A stretch of 29,914 nt of DNA from Parvibacillus sp035426385 (lineage in GTDB: Bacteria; Bacteroidota; Bacteroidia; Chitinophagales; Saprospiraceae). The position numbers were made by a program, and so were the translations under genes. The stretch is taken from positions 1-29,914 of the forward strand of contig DAOLZQ010000037.1 in NCBI GenBank assembly GCA_035426385.1, written 5' to 3'. Each line of letters begins with the position of its first letter. The stretch's first letter is position 1. Positions 7,349 to 16,745 of the stretch are shown one piece after another. The notes beneath the pieces were generated by a model. The model saw only the letters and a list, made by a program, of their open reading frames with translations. It was not told the DNA's origin and did no database searches.

Positions 7349-8962
7349 ATGTTTAAGCAAATCTCTTTATTACTAACTTTTGTATTGATGAGTCTGAGTG
7401 CACAGTCTCAGGACATTGATCAGATATACAAGATGTATTTCTATGGTGATAATGACGGTACAATCGCAGCCATCCAAAAAATGGCCTCCGCAGATCCTGA
7501 GAGTTATGACAAACAATTCTATCTATACAGTCTGCTGAATGCGACCAATCACTATGAGGAAGCTCAGAAAGTACTGACGCATATCAAAAACGATGCTTCT
7601 GTAAAGGCTTATAAAACCACAGCCGAGATATTGGAACGTATTAATGCAGGAGCAAATGGTACCGACTTACAGTCAGAACTCGAGAAAGCAATTCGTGGAG
7701 GACGGAAGTCCAAGGGATTTCTCTCTCTGATGATCGGCGAACAGTTCCTTTATGGACCAAACAAAGATGCAAAGTTGGCTATCGTTTATATCAAGGATGC
7801 CGTAGATTCCTACAAGATGGGAGATGCTACTACCCGCATGTTACTTGGTGATGCCTATGCGCTAAAGGGTGATGCAGGAAATGCCGTAACTAACTATGAG
7901 TATGCAGCCGACATGGACAAGACCAATGCGGTACCTAATTATAAGATAGGCAGAGCCTATCTGGCGGGAAAGAATTATGAATTCGGTATACCGGCTTTCA
8001 AAGCAGCTATCGCTGCGGATCCTACCTTCGCTTTAGTGTATAGAGACCTAGGCTATTATTACTACGAACTTAATCAGTATCCTGAAGCAAAACGCAATTT
8101 CGAGCGTTACTTGGCACTTACTAAACCCACTGTTAATGATAGACTATGGTATGCTAATACCTTATACCTAAATCGGGATTTTCCGGAAGCGATTAATGCC
8201 CTAAAAGCAGTAAAGAACGATGCTCCGGGCAGATATTATATCGATCGGTTACTGGCCTATAGTTACTATGATGACAAAAAATACGAAGAAGCTGATCAGA
8301 GTATAAATGAATTTTTTGCGAACCACGATACAGTACCCCTCATCGCTTCTGATTTTGAATATGCAGGGCGCATTGATATGGCCTTAGGAAAGGACTCATT
8401 GGCCTACCTACAGTGGATGAAAGCGTATCAGATGGATAGCAATAAAATTACGCTGGTTAAGGAGATCGCAGATACACTCTATGCTCGAAAGAAGTATGCC
8501 GAATCAGGTTATTATTTTAATGTAGTTGCCAAAAATACCAATCTGGCAATAGATTACTACTATGCTACTCGTGCCGACTATCTGGGCAATAGTTTCATGC
8601 GCGGTGACTCTGCCGCACAGGGCATCATTAATAAGATTCCTGAAGATCCTACAGGCTATCTGTGGCGTGCACGTCACAATGCACAGTTGGATACGCTGAA
8701 TGCAGGTCTTGCTGAGCCCTTCTATGCCAAAGTGATCGAACTGGGAGACTTGAATAAAGAGAAATATAAAAAAGAACTTACTGAAGCGGCCAACTGGATG
8801 ACAGGTTACTACATCCGGAAGAACGACTTGAAGACCGCCAATACCTGGAATGACAAAGCACTTGAATATGATGATACCAATGCTCAGACTCTTAACTATA
8901 TGGATTATCTGTCAAACCCCGCTCCACCGGAAACTCCTAAGCCTCCCGTAAAAAAGAAATAA
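7349..8962 (+). CDS. Periplasmic tetratricopeptide-repeat protein
   Basis: A 537-residue protein with a cleavable signal peptide (about 1-20, ending LSLSAQS-like: MSLSAQSQ) and repeated helix pairs of TPR type, such as MLLGDAYALKGDAGNAVTNY, YKIGRAYLAGKNYEFGIPAF and YRDLGYYYYELNQYPEAKRN. It ends in a proline/lysine tail (PPETPKPPVKKK). TPR proteins are scaffolds; no catalytic domain is visible. It starts 27 bp after the PstS-like gene and is closed by a strong terminator, so it is the last gene of the Ton cluster. A role in organising the Ton complex or its partners at the peptidoglycan is possible but inferred. Confidence 0.85.
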   Translation: MFKQISLLLTFVLMSLSAQSQDIDQIYKMYFYGDNDGTIAAIQKMASADPESYDKQFYLYSLLNATNHYEEAQKVLTHIKNDASVKAYKTTAEILERINAGANGTDLQSELEKAIRGGRKSKGFLSLMIGEQFLYGPNKDAKLAIVYIKDAVDSYKMGDATTRMLLGDAYALKGDAGNAVTNYEYAADMDKTNAVPNYKIGRAYLAGKNYEFGIPAFKAAIAADPTFALVYRDLGYYYYELNQYPEAKRNFERYLALTKPTVNDRLWYANTLYLNRDFPEAINALKAVKNDAPGRYYIDRLLAYSYYDDKKYEEADQSINEFFANHDTVPLIASDFEYAGRIDMALGKDSLAYLQWMKAYQMDSNKITLVKEIADTLYARKKYAESGYYFNVVAKNTNLAIDYYYATRADYLGNSFMRGDSAAQGIINKIPEDPTGYLWRARHNAQLDTLNAGLAEPFYAKVIELGDLNKEKYKKELTEAANWMTGYYIRKNDLKTANTWNDKALEYDDTNAQTLNYMDYLSNPAPPETPKPPVKKK

Positions 8963-8983
8963 TCGAGCTAGGCGATAATTACC

Positions 8984-9027
8984 AATAAAAAATCCGTTCC
9001 GAGGAAACTTGAAACGGGTTTTTTATT
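8984..9027. terminator. Strong intrinsic terminator closing the Ton cluster
   Basis: A 17-bp stem (8984-9000 with 9011-9027) with one G-T pair and one mismatch encloses a 10-base loop. The GC core CCGTT/AACGG is flanked by A6 upstream and T6 downstream, so it can work for both strands. It sits 22 bp after the TPR gene stop and also lies downstream of the convergent beta-barrel gene. Confidence 0.8.
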
Positions 9028-9121
9028 GATATCCAAGGTTGATGGCGGATTAAAATCATAATAATTTTTCAGGTTCATTACAAGTTGATATTTCCCTCCA
9101 CCGTTGCAAGATTGAGCTACC

Positions 9122-9691
9122 TCAAAATTTTAGCCCGACACTGACTGAAAACATAGTGGGCTTGGAACCGGCCAGATTTTTGTAATAATCAGTAAGTCCC
9201 AGTTCATAGTTGGCATCTATGGTAAATAGCAGTACATCAATTCCCATACCTACATTGGCTCCATAATACCATGGATTGTAATCATCAGCATATAACTGAC
9301 TCTTATCGCTCACCTTCCAGAACTTGTTGGCGACACCACCGGCATGTACTCTGAATTTTAAAAGAGTAGTATTGATCAGTGCATATCCCACATTGGCCGG
9401 GATCTTGAAGTAGGTGGCTTTTCCCTCCAGTTGTGTTGTGATGTCCGAGAATTTTCTAATGGTAGAGCCTGATCGAACTAAAAAGAAGCCGGGTTGAAAG
9501 TAGAATTTTCCTCCCAACTTTAAGTCTGCGCCCACCTGAAATCCAGCTTCAGAGCCGTCCGTAGTGAATGATTTTGGCCTATCACCGATCCAGAGATAGT
9601 TGATACCGGCTTTTGGTCGAACAGAGAATTGGCCGTAACTTAGTACCGGCATCGTGATGGTAAGACACCAAATTAGATTAATTACTTTCAT
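9122..9691 (-). CDS. Small outer-membrane beta-barrel protein (PorT/OMP_b-brl type)
   Basis: A 189-residue protein with a signal peptide (MKVINLIWCLTITMPVLSYGQ) and an alternating hydrophobic/aromatic strand pattern through to the end. It closes with PTMFSVSVGLKF, a C-terminal Phe-ending beta-signal. FSVRPKAGINYLWIGD at the mature N-terminus and the GAQ/VGADLKLGGKFYFQPGFF-like strands are typical of the 8-strand outer-membrane proteins that are abundant in Bacteroidota. The specific role cannot be inferred. It is monocistronic, convergent with the TPR gene and divergent from the TMTC-like gene. Confidence 0.78.
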   Translation of the reverse strand: MKVINLIWCLTITMPVLSYGQFSVRPKAGINYLWIGDRPKSFTTDGSEAGFQVGADLKLGGKFYFQPGFFLVRSGSTIRKFSDITTQLEGKATYFKIPANVGYALINTTLLKFRVHAGGVANKFWKVSDKSQLYADDYNPWYYGANVGMGIDVLLFTIDANYELGLTDYYKNLAGSKPTMFSVSVGLKF

Positions 9692-9783
9692 TTTATTTGT
9701 ATTTAATGTTGTTGATAGATGAGAAGGCGGACATTTCTAACTTAGCTGAATGTTATAGTATTAAGCGATTGGTAAGGAAATAT

Positions 9784-9791
9784 TATTTTTG
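9784..9791 (+). promoter_or_regulatory. Possible -7 box for the TMTC-like/GH3 pair
   Basis: TATTTTTG fits TAnnTTTG in the 167-bp divergent gap, about 68 bases before the ATG at 9859. The only nearby TTG (9769-9771) is too close, so only half of a promoter is supported. Confidence 0.3.
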
Positions 9792-9858
9792 TCGCTACAG
9801 TCCTATCGACTATCTTAGGTAAAATTTAACTTAAGTAAAAAAAATATGCTAAACTTTA

Positions 9859-11859
9859 ATGTCAAAAGTTAATAAAATCAAGCAAAACATCAAGCAGCAA
9901 TCCGCGGCTTCAGCTATTGTGGCTGAGCTGCCGTCCACCAATATAGGAGGGTGGCTGAGGCCACAATGGATCCCATGGTTCCTCGGTATCATTGTACTTC
10001 TGATGTATGCTAATACGCTTAAGGGCGACTTTATGCTGGATGATGCTATTGTCATCACTGACAACCAATACACTCAGCAGGGTATTAGTGGACTGCCAGG
10101 GATATTTGGAAAAGATACTTTCTTTGGTTTTTTCAAGAAAGAAGGGAAGGATAAGCTCGTTCAGGGTGGTCGCTATCGCCCACTGTCATTGGCGATGTTT
10201 GCACTGGAGAAAGAATTTTTTGGTGGAAGTGCCTTTATGTACCATCTGATGGGAATACTAATGTATATCCTATGCTGTATCTTTCTTTATGTCTGGTTGA
10301 GAAATTTATTTGAGGCTCGATTTGGAATAGAGAAGGCTGTCCTCATAGCGCTATTTTCAACCGTTTTATTTGCCGTCCATCCGGTACATACAGAGGTTAT
10401 TGCCAACATCAAGGGTAGAGATGAAGTACTGGCTCTTTTATTTTCGTTGCTCGCTGCGATTTTTTCAGATCGAGCTCTGAAAGAAAGCAATGGTCTTAAA
10501 TGGTTGCTCTTAGCTGGATTTTGCTTCCTGCTGGCTCTATTTTCAAAAGAAAATGCCATTGTTTTTCTGATACTCATTCCACTGGCACAATGGGTATTTT
10601 ACAGCAAGGACTTCAAAAGTGTGATTAAGTCATGGTGGCCTCTTGTCGCCTTTATGGTTATCTATCTGATGGTACGATTTGCCGTTCTTGGGCTTCCGGG
10701 TAGTCAATATCAGGTCTTTGAATTGATGAACAATCCCTTTTTGGAGTGGAAGGGTACCCACTTTGAGCCGGTGTCCTATGGTGTTAGGTTAGCTACTATT
10801 GCCTTGACCTTATTCAAGTATTTAATCCTGCTCATTTTCCCACTTCATCTCACGCATGATTATTATCCACAGCAAGTTCCACTAGTCAACTGGGGAAATG
10901 CTCTTGCTATCAGTGGCTTGTTGATCTATAGCGCATTACTCATTTGGAGTATCATCAAGATTCGATCTAAGAATATCTATGCCTTTGGCATTCTCTTTTT
11001 TCTCATAGCGCTCTTTCCCATGACCAATATCGCAGTGACAGTGGGTACGTTTATGTCAGAACGCTTTTTATTTATCCCATCTGTGGGATTTTCTCTTATT
11101 GTGGGGTTACTGCTGGCGAAATATGTTGTTAAGTTCAAAACTACAACAGCTCTGAGTTCGGTTGTACTGTTGCTATTGCTCTTACCCGGCATCAAGACGA
11201 TCGATCGAAATCAGATTTGGCAAAGCAATTACACCATCTTTACACAAGACCTGAAAAACTCACCCAATAGTGCTAAGTTATTGAACAGCGCGGGAGGGAT
11301 CACACTAGATAGTGCCATCAAAGTAACTGAGCCGGGAGAGCGAAATTTTATGTTGCTGCAGGCTCAAAAGTATCTCGAAGAAGCCATCAAATTACATCCG
11401 CTCTATAATCAGTCTTATCTCATGCTGGGCAATTGTCTGTTCTATCAGCAGAAATATGAAAAGGCTATTGAAACGTACAAAAAATTAATGGTTATAGACA
11501 CCGGCTCGACAGATGGGCCGAAGAATTTAGCTTTAGCTTATCGTGAATACGGTAAGTTTGCAGGTGAAAAAGAGGGTAATATTCAAAAAGCTTTGGATAA
11601 TTTAAGTGTTTCTTTGCGTTATAATCCCAATGATGCTGAGACAAACCGACTCATGGGGGTAGCCTATGGTTTTATGAAAGATCCGAAGACAGCGCTACCT
11701 TATTTTCTGAAATCAGTAGAGCTCAATCCCAAGGATCCCAATTCATTATTTGACCTTGGCAATGCCTATTATCAGCTTGGAGATCCTGTGAATGGTGCTA
11801 AGTACCACGATGAAGCGATCAAGATAAATCCGGAGCTGGGGTCAAAAATTAATAAATGA
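9859..11859 (+). CDS. TMTC-like multi-pass glycosyltransferase with C-terminal TPRs
   Basis: A 666-residue membrane protein. After a cytoplasmic N-terminus it has a helix (about 37-53) followed directly by the first-loop motif GDFMLDDAIVITDN with D61-D62, typical of GT-C transferases of the TMTC/PMT type. GGRYRPLSLAMFALE and FAVHPVHTEVIANIKGRDE follow, both hallmark segments of TMTC-like proteins. About ten membrane helices end near residue 450. Residues about 503-666 are TPR units (YLMLGNCLFYQQKYEKAIET, LFDLGNAYYQLGDPVNGAKY). Eukaryotic TMTCs transfer mannose to cadherins from a lipid-linked donor; a bacterial protein O-glycosylation role is plausible but inferred. Its stop overlaps the start of the GH3 fusion gene (ATGA). 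Confidence 0.82.
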   Translation: MSKVNKIKQNIKQQSAASAIVAELPSTNIGGWLRPQWIPWFLGIIVLLMYANTLKGDFMLDDAIVITDNQYTQQGISGLPGIFGKDTFFGFFKKEGKDKLVQGGRYRPLSLAMFALEKEFFGGSAFMYHLMGILMYILCCIFLYVWLRNLFEARFGIEKAVLIALFSTVLFAVHPVHTEVIANIKGRDEVLALLFSLLAAIFSDRALKESNGLKWLLLAGFCFLLALFSKENAIVFLILIPLAQWVFYSKDFKSVIKSWWPLVAFMVIYLMVRFAVLGLPGSQYQVFELMNNPFLEWKGTHFEPVSYGVRLATIALTLFKYLILLIFPLHLTHDYYPQQVPLVNWGNALAISGLLIYSALLIWSIIKIRSKNIYAFGILFFLIALFPMTNIAVTVGTFMSERFLFIPSVGFSLIVGLLLAKYVVKFKTTTALSSVVLLLLLLPGIKTIDRNQIWQSNYTIFTQDLKNSPNSAKLLNSAGGITLDSAIKVTEPGERNFMLLQAQKYLEEAIKLHPLYNQSYLMLGNCLFYQQKYEKAIETYKKLMVIDTGSTDGPKNLALAYREYGKFAGEKEGNIQKALDNLSVSLRYNPNDAETNRLMGVAYGFMKDPKTALPYFLKSVELNPKDPNSLFDLGNAYYQLGDPVNGAKYHDEAIKINPELGSKINK

Positions 11860-14852
11860 CCAGAATAAATCAAGAAATGAGGTGGATATTTTTTCTATTA
11901 CTGACGATATATTTTGTCTGTCACACCTTGTATGCCAGTCAGTCGGGAATCAAACCCGGAAGTAAGGCTCGCATCGTTCAGGATGAAACGGGCTGGGTAG
12001 ATTCAGTGATGCAGACCATGACTACTGATGAGAAAATAGGCCAATTGTTCATGATCCGTGCCTTTTCCAATAAGGGGTCTGATCACACACGTGCTATTAA
12101 AGAACTCATTAAGACTTATAAAATAGGCGGTCTGTGCTTTTTTCAGGGGTCAGCTGAGGAGCAGATCAAACTCACCAATGAATATCAGCAGCTCTCTAAG
12201 ATTCCATTGATGGTCTCGATGGACGCCGAGTGGGGTCCGGCCATGAGGCTGAAGCAGGATTTTATCGATTTTCCAAGGCAGATGACGATGGGAGCCATTA
12301 GAGACAATAGATTGATCTTTCAGTTTGGCAAAGAGGTAGCACGTGAGCTGCTCAGGATGGGTGTCCAGATAGACTTCGCACCGTCCATCGATATCAATAA
12401 CAATGCGGCCAATCCGGTCATCGGTAGTCGTTCATTTGGAGAGAATAAATACCTGGTCGCACAGAAGGGATACATGTATATGCTGGGATTACAGTCAGCC
12501 GGCGTCATGGCCTGTGCCAAGCACTTTCCCGGGCACGGTGACACCAATGTGGATTCGCACTTTGATGTGCCGGTGTTGCCATTTGATTCGGTCCGGTTGG
12601 AGAGTCTGGAGATGTATCCTTTCAAAGTATTGATCAACCAAGGTGTGCAGAGTGTCATGATAGGCCACCTCGCGGTACCTGGTATCGACCACGATCCTAA
12701 ATTGCCTGCATCATTATCACATAGGATTATCACGCATTGGCTCAAGGATAAATTGCAGTTTGATGGGCTCATCTTTACAGATGCCCTGGAGATGCAGGGT
12801 GTAACTAAGAATTTTGAGCCCGGAGACATAGAAGTTAAGGCCATTCAAGCCGGCGTAGATGTACTCTTATTGCCATCAAGTATCACCTCCGGCGTAAAGG
12901 CAATACGCAACGCAGTAAAAGAAGGTGATATCACCATTGCGCGACTGGATGAAAGTGTCCGTAAAATTCTTGTCGCCAAATATCGCTTTGGCTTGACCGC
13001 CACTCCTCAGGTGGCAACTGCTGGTCTGGAGAAAGAATTGATCACAGGAGAAGGGAAAGCACTCAAGCAAAAGATCATTGAAGAAGCAATAACCATGGTC
13101 AAAAATGAAAATATGATGATACCTGTACAGGATATTACGCAAGATATTGCCACTCTGGCACTGGGTTATACTAAAAAGGCACCTTTTCAGGAACGGGTAG
13201 ATTCATACTGTAAGGCCCATCATTTCTTTATAGGTGCAGCGACTAAAGATAAAACGAACACTGAGATGATGAATTCGCTCGCTGAACATAAAACGGTGAT
13301 CATTGGAGTGCTTGGCATGAACAGTTCAGCAAAAGATAATTACAATATCTCTTCGAATAATCTGGATTTCATCAATCAGTTATCACAAAAAACCAAGGTT
13401 ATATTGATTGCCTTTGGCAGCCCATATAGCCTGAAGAATTTTATCACACCAGCGGCCGTATTATGTGCCTATGGTGATGATCCCGTCTATCAATCGGTAG
13501 CTATTCAGGCAGTCTTCGGTGGGATTGAGATTAAGGGCAGATTGCCCGTGACAGTACTCCCATATACCTTCGAAAGCGGACTGGAGACCGGACCGGCGAT
13601 AAGAGTAGGTTATACAGAGCCTGAAGCGGTGGGCATGAGTTCTGAGAAACTGAGAGACCTGGACAAATTAGCGGATGATGTAATCAAATATGACGCTGCA
13701 CCCGGATGTGAAATGGTCGTAATTAAGGATAATAAAGTAGTATATAATCGAGGTTTTGGCCACTATACTTATAGTGCAAAGAGTCCCTCCGTAAATACCC
13801 AGACTGTTTATGATCTGGCCTCGGTCACCAAGGTAGCTGCCACAACAGTAGGTGTGATGAAGCTCTATGAAGAGGGTAAAGTTGATATCTACGACTATTT
13901 AGGTAATTACCTGCCCTACTTAAAGGGTAGTAATAAAGAGTTTATGATCATCCGGGATGTGATGGCGCATCGTGCCGGTCTATATCCCTGGATTCCATTT
14001 TATGAAAGTACAGTAGTCAATAATGGCCATCGGGTGCGCCCCTCGGCAAAAATCTATGATTCTCGCTGGTCTCCAAAATTTGGTATTAAAGTAGCTAACA
14101 GGCTGTATATGGATACCAGCTATCTGGACACCATGAAGAAGCAAATCGCACGGGTATCTAATCTACCCAATACCAATTACCGCTACAGTGACTTGGGTTT
14201 TATCATGCTCAGCCAGGTAGTGAAAAGAGCCAGTGGTGAACCACTTAATATCTTCATGGATAAAAATTTTTATGAGCCGATGGGTCTTTCAAATATGGGC
14301 TTTCTGCCTCTTCAGAAGATACCTGAGAACCGCATAGCACCCACCGAGGATGACCGCTATTTCCGTCAACAGATATTGCAGGGTGAGGTGCACGATATGG
14401 CTGCAGCTATGATGGGAGGTGTGAGCGGTCATGCCGGATTATTTTCGAATGCGCTCAATCTTGGTGTCCTGATGCAAATGCTTCTCAACAAGGGTACTTA
14501 TGGTGGCACCAGATATTTAAAGCCTGAAACTATAAAGGCATTTACTAGCAGACATCCACTAGAGAGCCGGAGGGGAATAGGTTTTGACATGCCCCAGACC
14601 GACTGGAGTCAAGTACAAAATGTCACAGCCAAAGCCTCACGAGAGACCTTTGGCCATATCGGCTTTACAGGTACGGCTGTCTGGGCTGATCCACAGCACG
14701 ACCTTGTCTTTGTATTTCTTTCTAACCGTACCTATCCCAATGCTGCCAAGAATGTGCTCGAGCGGCGAAACTATCGCATGAAAGCTCATGCCATTACCTA
14801 CGATGCAATTAAAAATTATATCCCTGTGAATTATTCTGTGAGTGTGAAGTAG
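11856..14852 (+). CDS. GH3 beta-N-acetylhexosaminidase fused to a beta-lactamase-family serine hydrolase
   Basis: A 998-residue exported protein with an N-terminal hydrophobic segment (about 10-28). The first half is a NagZ-type GH3 domain: KHFPGHGDTNVDSH at 222-235, and the nucleophile loop FTDALEM with D309. A smaller C-terminal GH3 subdomain follows, to about residue 590. From about 595 begins a class C beta-lactamase/serine-hydrolase domain with the SxxK motif S656-V-T-K659 (DLASVTKV), a YSD (Y-x-N equivalent) near 776, and GHIGFTGT, replacing the KTG box, near 930. This pairing is recurrent in Bacteroidota and suggests action on peptidoglycan-derived GlcNAc-muropeptides, with the second domain acting on the peptide or ester part. 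Start ATG overlaps the upstream stop. Confidence 0.9.
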   Translation: MTRINQEMRWIFFLLLTIYFVCHTLYASQSGIKPGSKARIVQDETGWVDSVMQTMTTDEKIGQLFMIRAFSNKGSDHTRAIKELIKTYKIGGLCFFQGSAEEQIKLTNEYQQLSKIPLMVSMDAEWGPAMRLKQDFIDFPRQMTMGAIRDNRLIFQFGKEVARELLRMGVQIDFAPSIDINNNAANPVIGSRSFGENKYLVAQKGYMYMLGLQSAGVMACAKHFPGHGDTNVDSHFDVPVLPFDSVRLESLEMYPFKVLINQGVQSVMIGHLAVPGIDHDPKLPASLSHRIITHWLKDKLQFDGLIFTDALEMQGVTKNFEPGDIEVKAIQAGVDVLLLPSSITSGVKAIRNAVKEGDITIARLDESVRKILVAKYRFGLTATPQVATAGLEKELITGEGKALKQKIIEEAITMVKNENMMIPVQDITQDIATLALGYTKKAPFQERVDSYCKAHHFFIGAATKDKTNTEMMNSLAEHKTVIIGVLGMNSSAKDNYNISSNNLDFINQLSQKTKVILIAFGSPYSLKNFITPAAVLCAYGDDPVYQSVAIQAVFGGIEIKGRLPVTVLPYTFESGLETGPAIRVGYTEPEAVGMSSEKLRDLDKLADDVIKYDAAPGCEMVVIKDNKVVYNRGFGHYTYSAKSPSVNTQTVYDLASVTKVAATTVGVMKLYEEGKVDIYDYLGNYLPYLKGSNKEFMIIRDVMAHRAGLYPWIPFYESTVVNNGHRVRPSAKIYDSRWSPKFGIKVANRLYMDTSYLDTMKKQIARVSNLPNTNYRYSDLGFIMLSQVVKRASGEPLNIFMDKNFYEPMGLSNMGFLPLQKIPENRIAPTEDDRYFRQQILQGEVHDMAAAMMGGVSGHAGLFSNALNLGVLMQMLLNKGTYGGTRYLKPETIKAFTSRHPLESRRGIGFDMPQTDWSQVQNVTAKASRETFGHIGFTGTAVWADPQHDLVFVFLSNRTYPNAAKNVLERRNYRMKAHAITYDAIKNYIPVNYSVSVK

Positions 14853-14938
14853 GCGGTAGAGATATATCTGATGAAATATTTAAATTTATTGATAAAAGAA
14901 TGGTGAGATAGAGTTTAGTAAAATAATTTCTGAACCTT

Positions 14939-15685
14939 TTATTTTGAACTCCATTCTGACCGCATCTGCTGTAGAGCAGCATCGATAGCTGACTGACATT
15001 GCTCCTTCAGTATTTCCGCATTATCAGAATAGATGGGTTCGCAATAATGAATAGAACAGATGATCCGTCGTCTGCTGAATACGTCAAGGAAATGTGCGAT
15101 CAGAGAAGAATTAGCTCCCCAATACACTGAGCGGTCGGCAAAGTCTAGCGCTACGGGCACTACCGGACGACCGGTAGAAGCAGCTACCTCAAATGAACCG
15201 GGAAACATGGGTCCGGATAAATCGAGTAGATTGACACTGCCTTCGGGATATATAGAGACTGCTTTGCCTGATTCCAGCAGTTCACCGATGATGCGGCGCA
15301 TCTCCCTTCGTGAATTTTTATCTTGCCGGTGCAAAAATACAACGTTAGTACGGCGTGTGCCACTTCCGATGATGGGATAGTCTGCTACCTCTGCTTTCGA
15401 CACTACATAAGCATCAATGTATCTAAGCAACACTACAGGGTCTATCATCATGCGATGATTGCAAGCATAGAGAGCATTTCTGAAGCTACTGTCACCAGTC
15501 TTGTGAATCTTTATCGAGAGTACTGCGATAAGAAATTTGATAAAGGCCAGCCGATATTTGAACCCTCTTGCTTCGGTGAAGCCTAATATGAAGCCCTCGA
15601 TATGAAGAGCTAAGACAGTCAGCGCCAATCCGATTATTACCACCGGCAGCTTAATGTAGGCCAGTAGCTTATCGATGTATCGCAT
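14939..15685 (-). CDS. PlsC-family 1-acyl-glycerol-phosphate acyltransferase-like protein
   Basis: A 248-residue membrane-bound acyltransferase with an N-terminal hydrophobic stretch (about 14-38). Block I is NHRMMID with catalytic H77 and D82 (HxxxxD). Block III is YPEGSV with E148-G149. FLHRQDKNSRREMRR is the phosphate-binding block II region. It probably acylates lysophosphatidic acid or a related lysolipid at the inner membrane. The ATG overlaps the last base of the thiL stop region (15685), so it is translated from the same message as thiL, rluA-like and the micro-protein. Substrate choice within the family cannot be told from the motifs. Confidence 0.85.
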   Translation of the reverse strand: MRYIDKLLAYIKLPVVIIGLALTVLALHIEGFILGFTEARGFKYRLAFIKFLIAVLSIKIHKTGDSSFRNALYACNHRMMIDPVVLLRYIDAYVVSKAEVADYPIIGSGTRRTNVVFLHRQDKNSRREMRRIIGELLESGKAVSIYPEGSVNLLDLSGPMFPGSFEVAASTGRPVVPVALDFADRSVYWGANSSLIAHFLDVFSRRRIICSIHYCEPIYSDNAEILKEQCQSAIDAALQQMRSEWSSK

Positions 15686-16737
15686 TAAGTTGCAGGTGCG
15701 TTGAAGTGATTCCAGCCTTGAGCCGTGATGCGATGGAAGTTGCCGCCGCTCGTCTCGAGCATGATGCCTTCGTCTGGTGGCAGGATAGTGCCTATCACAT
15801 ATACGTCATCCAGCAAGTGAATTTTATCAAGGTCTTCGGGTGCAAGAGTAAAGAGGAGTTCATAATCCTCACCGCCATTGAGTGCGCAAGTGATGGGATC
15901 CATTCTGAATTTTATCGCCTGTTGCTCAGTCATAGTATGGATGGGTACCTGAGCTTCCTTGATGATAGCTCCGGTATCTGATTGGGTACAGATATGAAGT
16001 ATTTCTGAGGCTAAGCCGTCAGAAATATCGATCATTGAAGTGGGCTTCACGTCTGCAGCTTTTAGGCTCCGAATGATATCCCCTCTGGCCTCTGGCTTGA
16101 GCTGTCGGCCAATGACATATGCATTGTCCTCGAGCTCTGGCTTTATATTGGGATTATCCAGGAAGAGTTGCTTCTCTCTCTCCAGGATTTGCAGCCCCAT
16201 GTAAGCCCCACCTAGATTGCCGCTGACACAGATGATATCGCCGGGTAGCGCTTGGTTGCGATAAGTTATTTCTTCTTTTTTACCTATCCCAATAGCAGTC
16301 ACACTGATGAGCATTCCTTTTGTACTAGATGAGGTGTCACCGCCCACCAGATCTACTTTGTAGCGCTTACAGGCAGCCTTGATACCGTCGTAAAGTTCCT
16401 CCAGAGCCTCCAGACTAAACCGGTTGGATACTGCCACAGAAACAGTTACCTGTTGTGGCTCAGCATTCATGGCATAGATATCAGAGAGGTTTGAGATGAT
16501 GCTTTTATAGCCCAGATGCTTGAGCGGTGTGTACATGAGATCAAAATGAATATTTTCTATCAGCATGTCTGTACTGATGACACTGACATGATCACCCTGG
16601 TCGATCACCGCAGCGTCATCTCCTACACCATGAAGAGTAGAATTATGATATCGTTCGAAGCCGGTAGTTAATTTTCCTATCAATTCAAACTCACCCAACT
16701 GATTTAATTCTGTTCTATTGGCCTCTTCCATGTTCAC
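15685..16737 (-). CDS. thiL: Thiamine-monophosphate kinase
   Basis: A 350-residue ATP-dependent enzyme that makes thiamine diphosphate from thiamine monophosphate. Family motifs are complete: GVGDDAAVID (37-46), STDMLIENIHF (55-65), NLSDIYAMNA (83-92), VGGDTSSS (131-138), an IDISDGLASE block and NGGEDYELLF near residue 285, all metal or nucleotide ligands of ThiL/PurM-type folds. It lies 8 bp downstream of the rluA-like gene and overlaps the acyltransferase. No other thiamine gene is in the window and no TPP riboswitch precedes the operon. Confidence 0.94.
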   Translation of the reverse strand: MNMEEANRTELNQLGEFELIGKLTTGFERYHNSTLHGVGDDAAVIDQGDHVSVISTDMLIENIHFDLMYTPLKHLGYKSIISNLSDIYAMNAEPQQVTVSVAVSNRFSLEALEELYDGIKAACKRYKVDLVGGDTSSSTKGMLISVTAIGIGKKEEITYRNQALPGDIICVSGNLGGAYMGLQILEREKQLFLDNPNIKPELEDNAYVIGRQLKPEARGDIIRSLKAADVKPTSMIDISDGLASEILHICTQSDTGAIIKEAQVPIHTMTEQQAIKFRMDPITCALNGGEDYELLFTLAPEDLDKIHLLDDVYVIGTILPPDEGIMLETSGGNFHRITAQGWNHFNAPAT

Positions 16738-16745
16738 TATTTTTT

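Noticed and set aside
12320..12844. 174-codon open frame on the - strand inside the GH3 gene
   Set aside because: It runs opposite the strongly conserved KHFPGHGDT and FTDALEM region, with an implausible Cys/Pro/Ser-rich composition.
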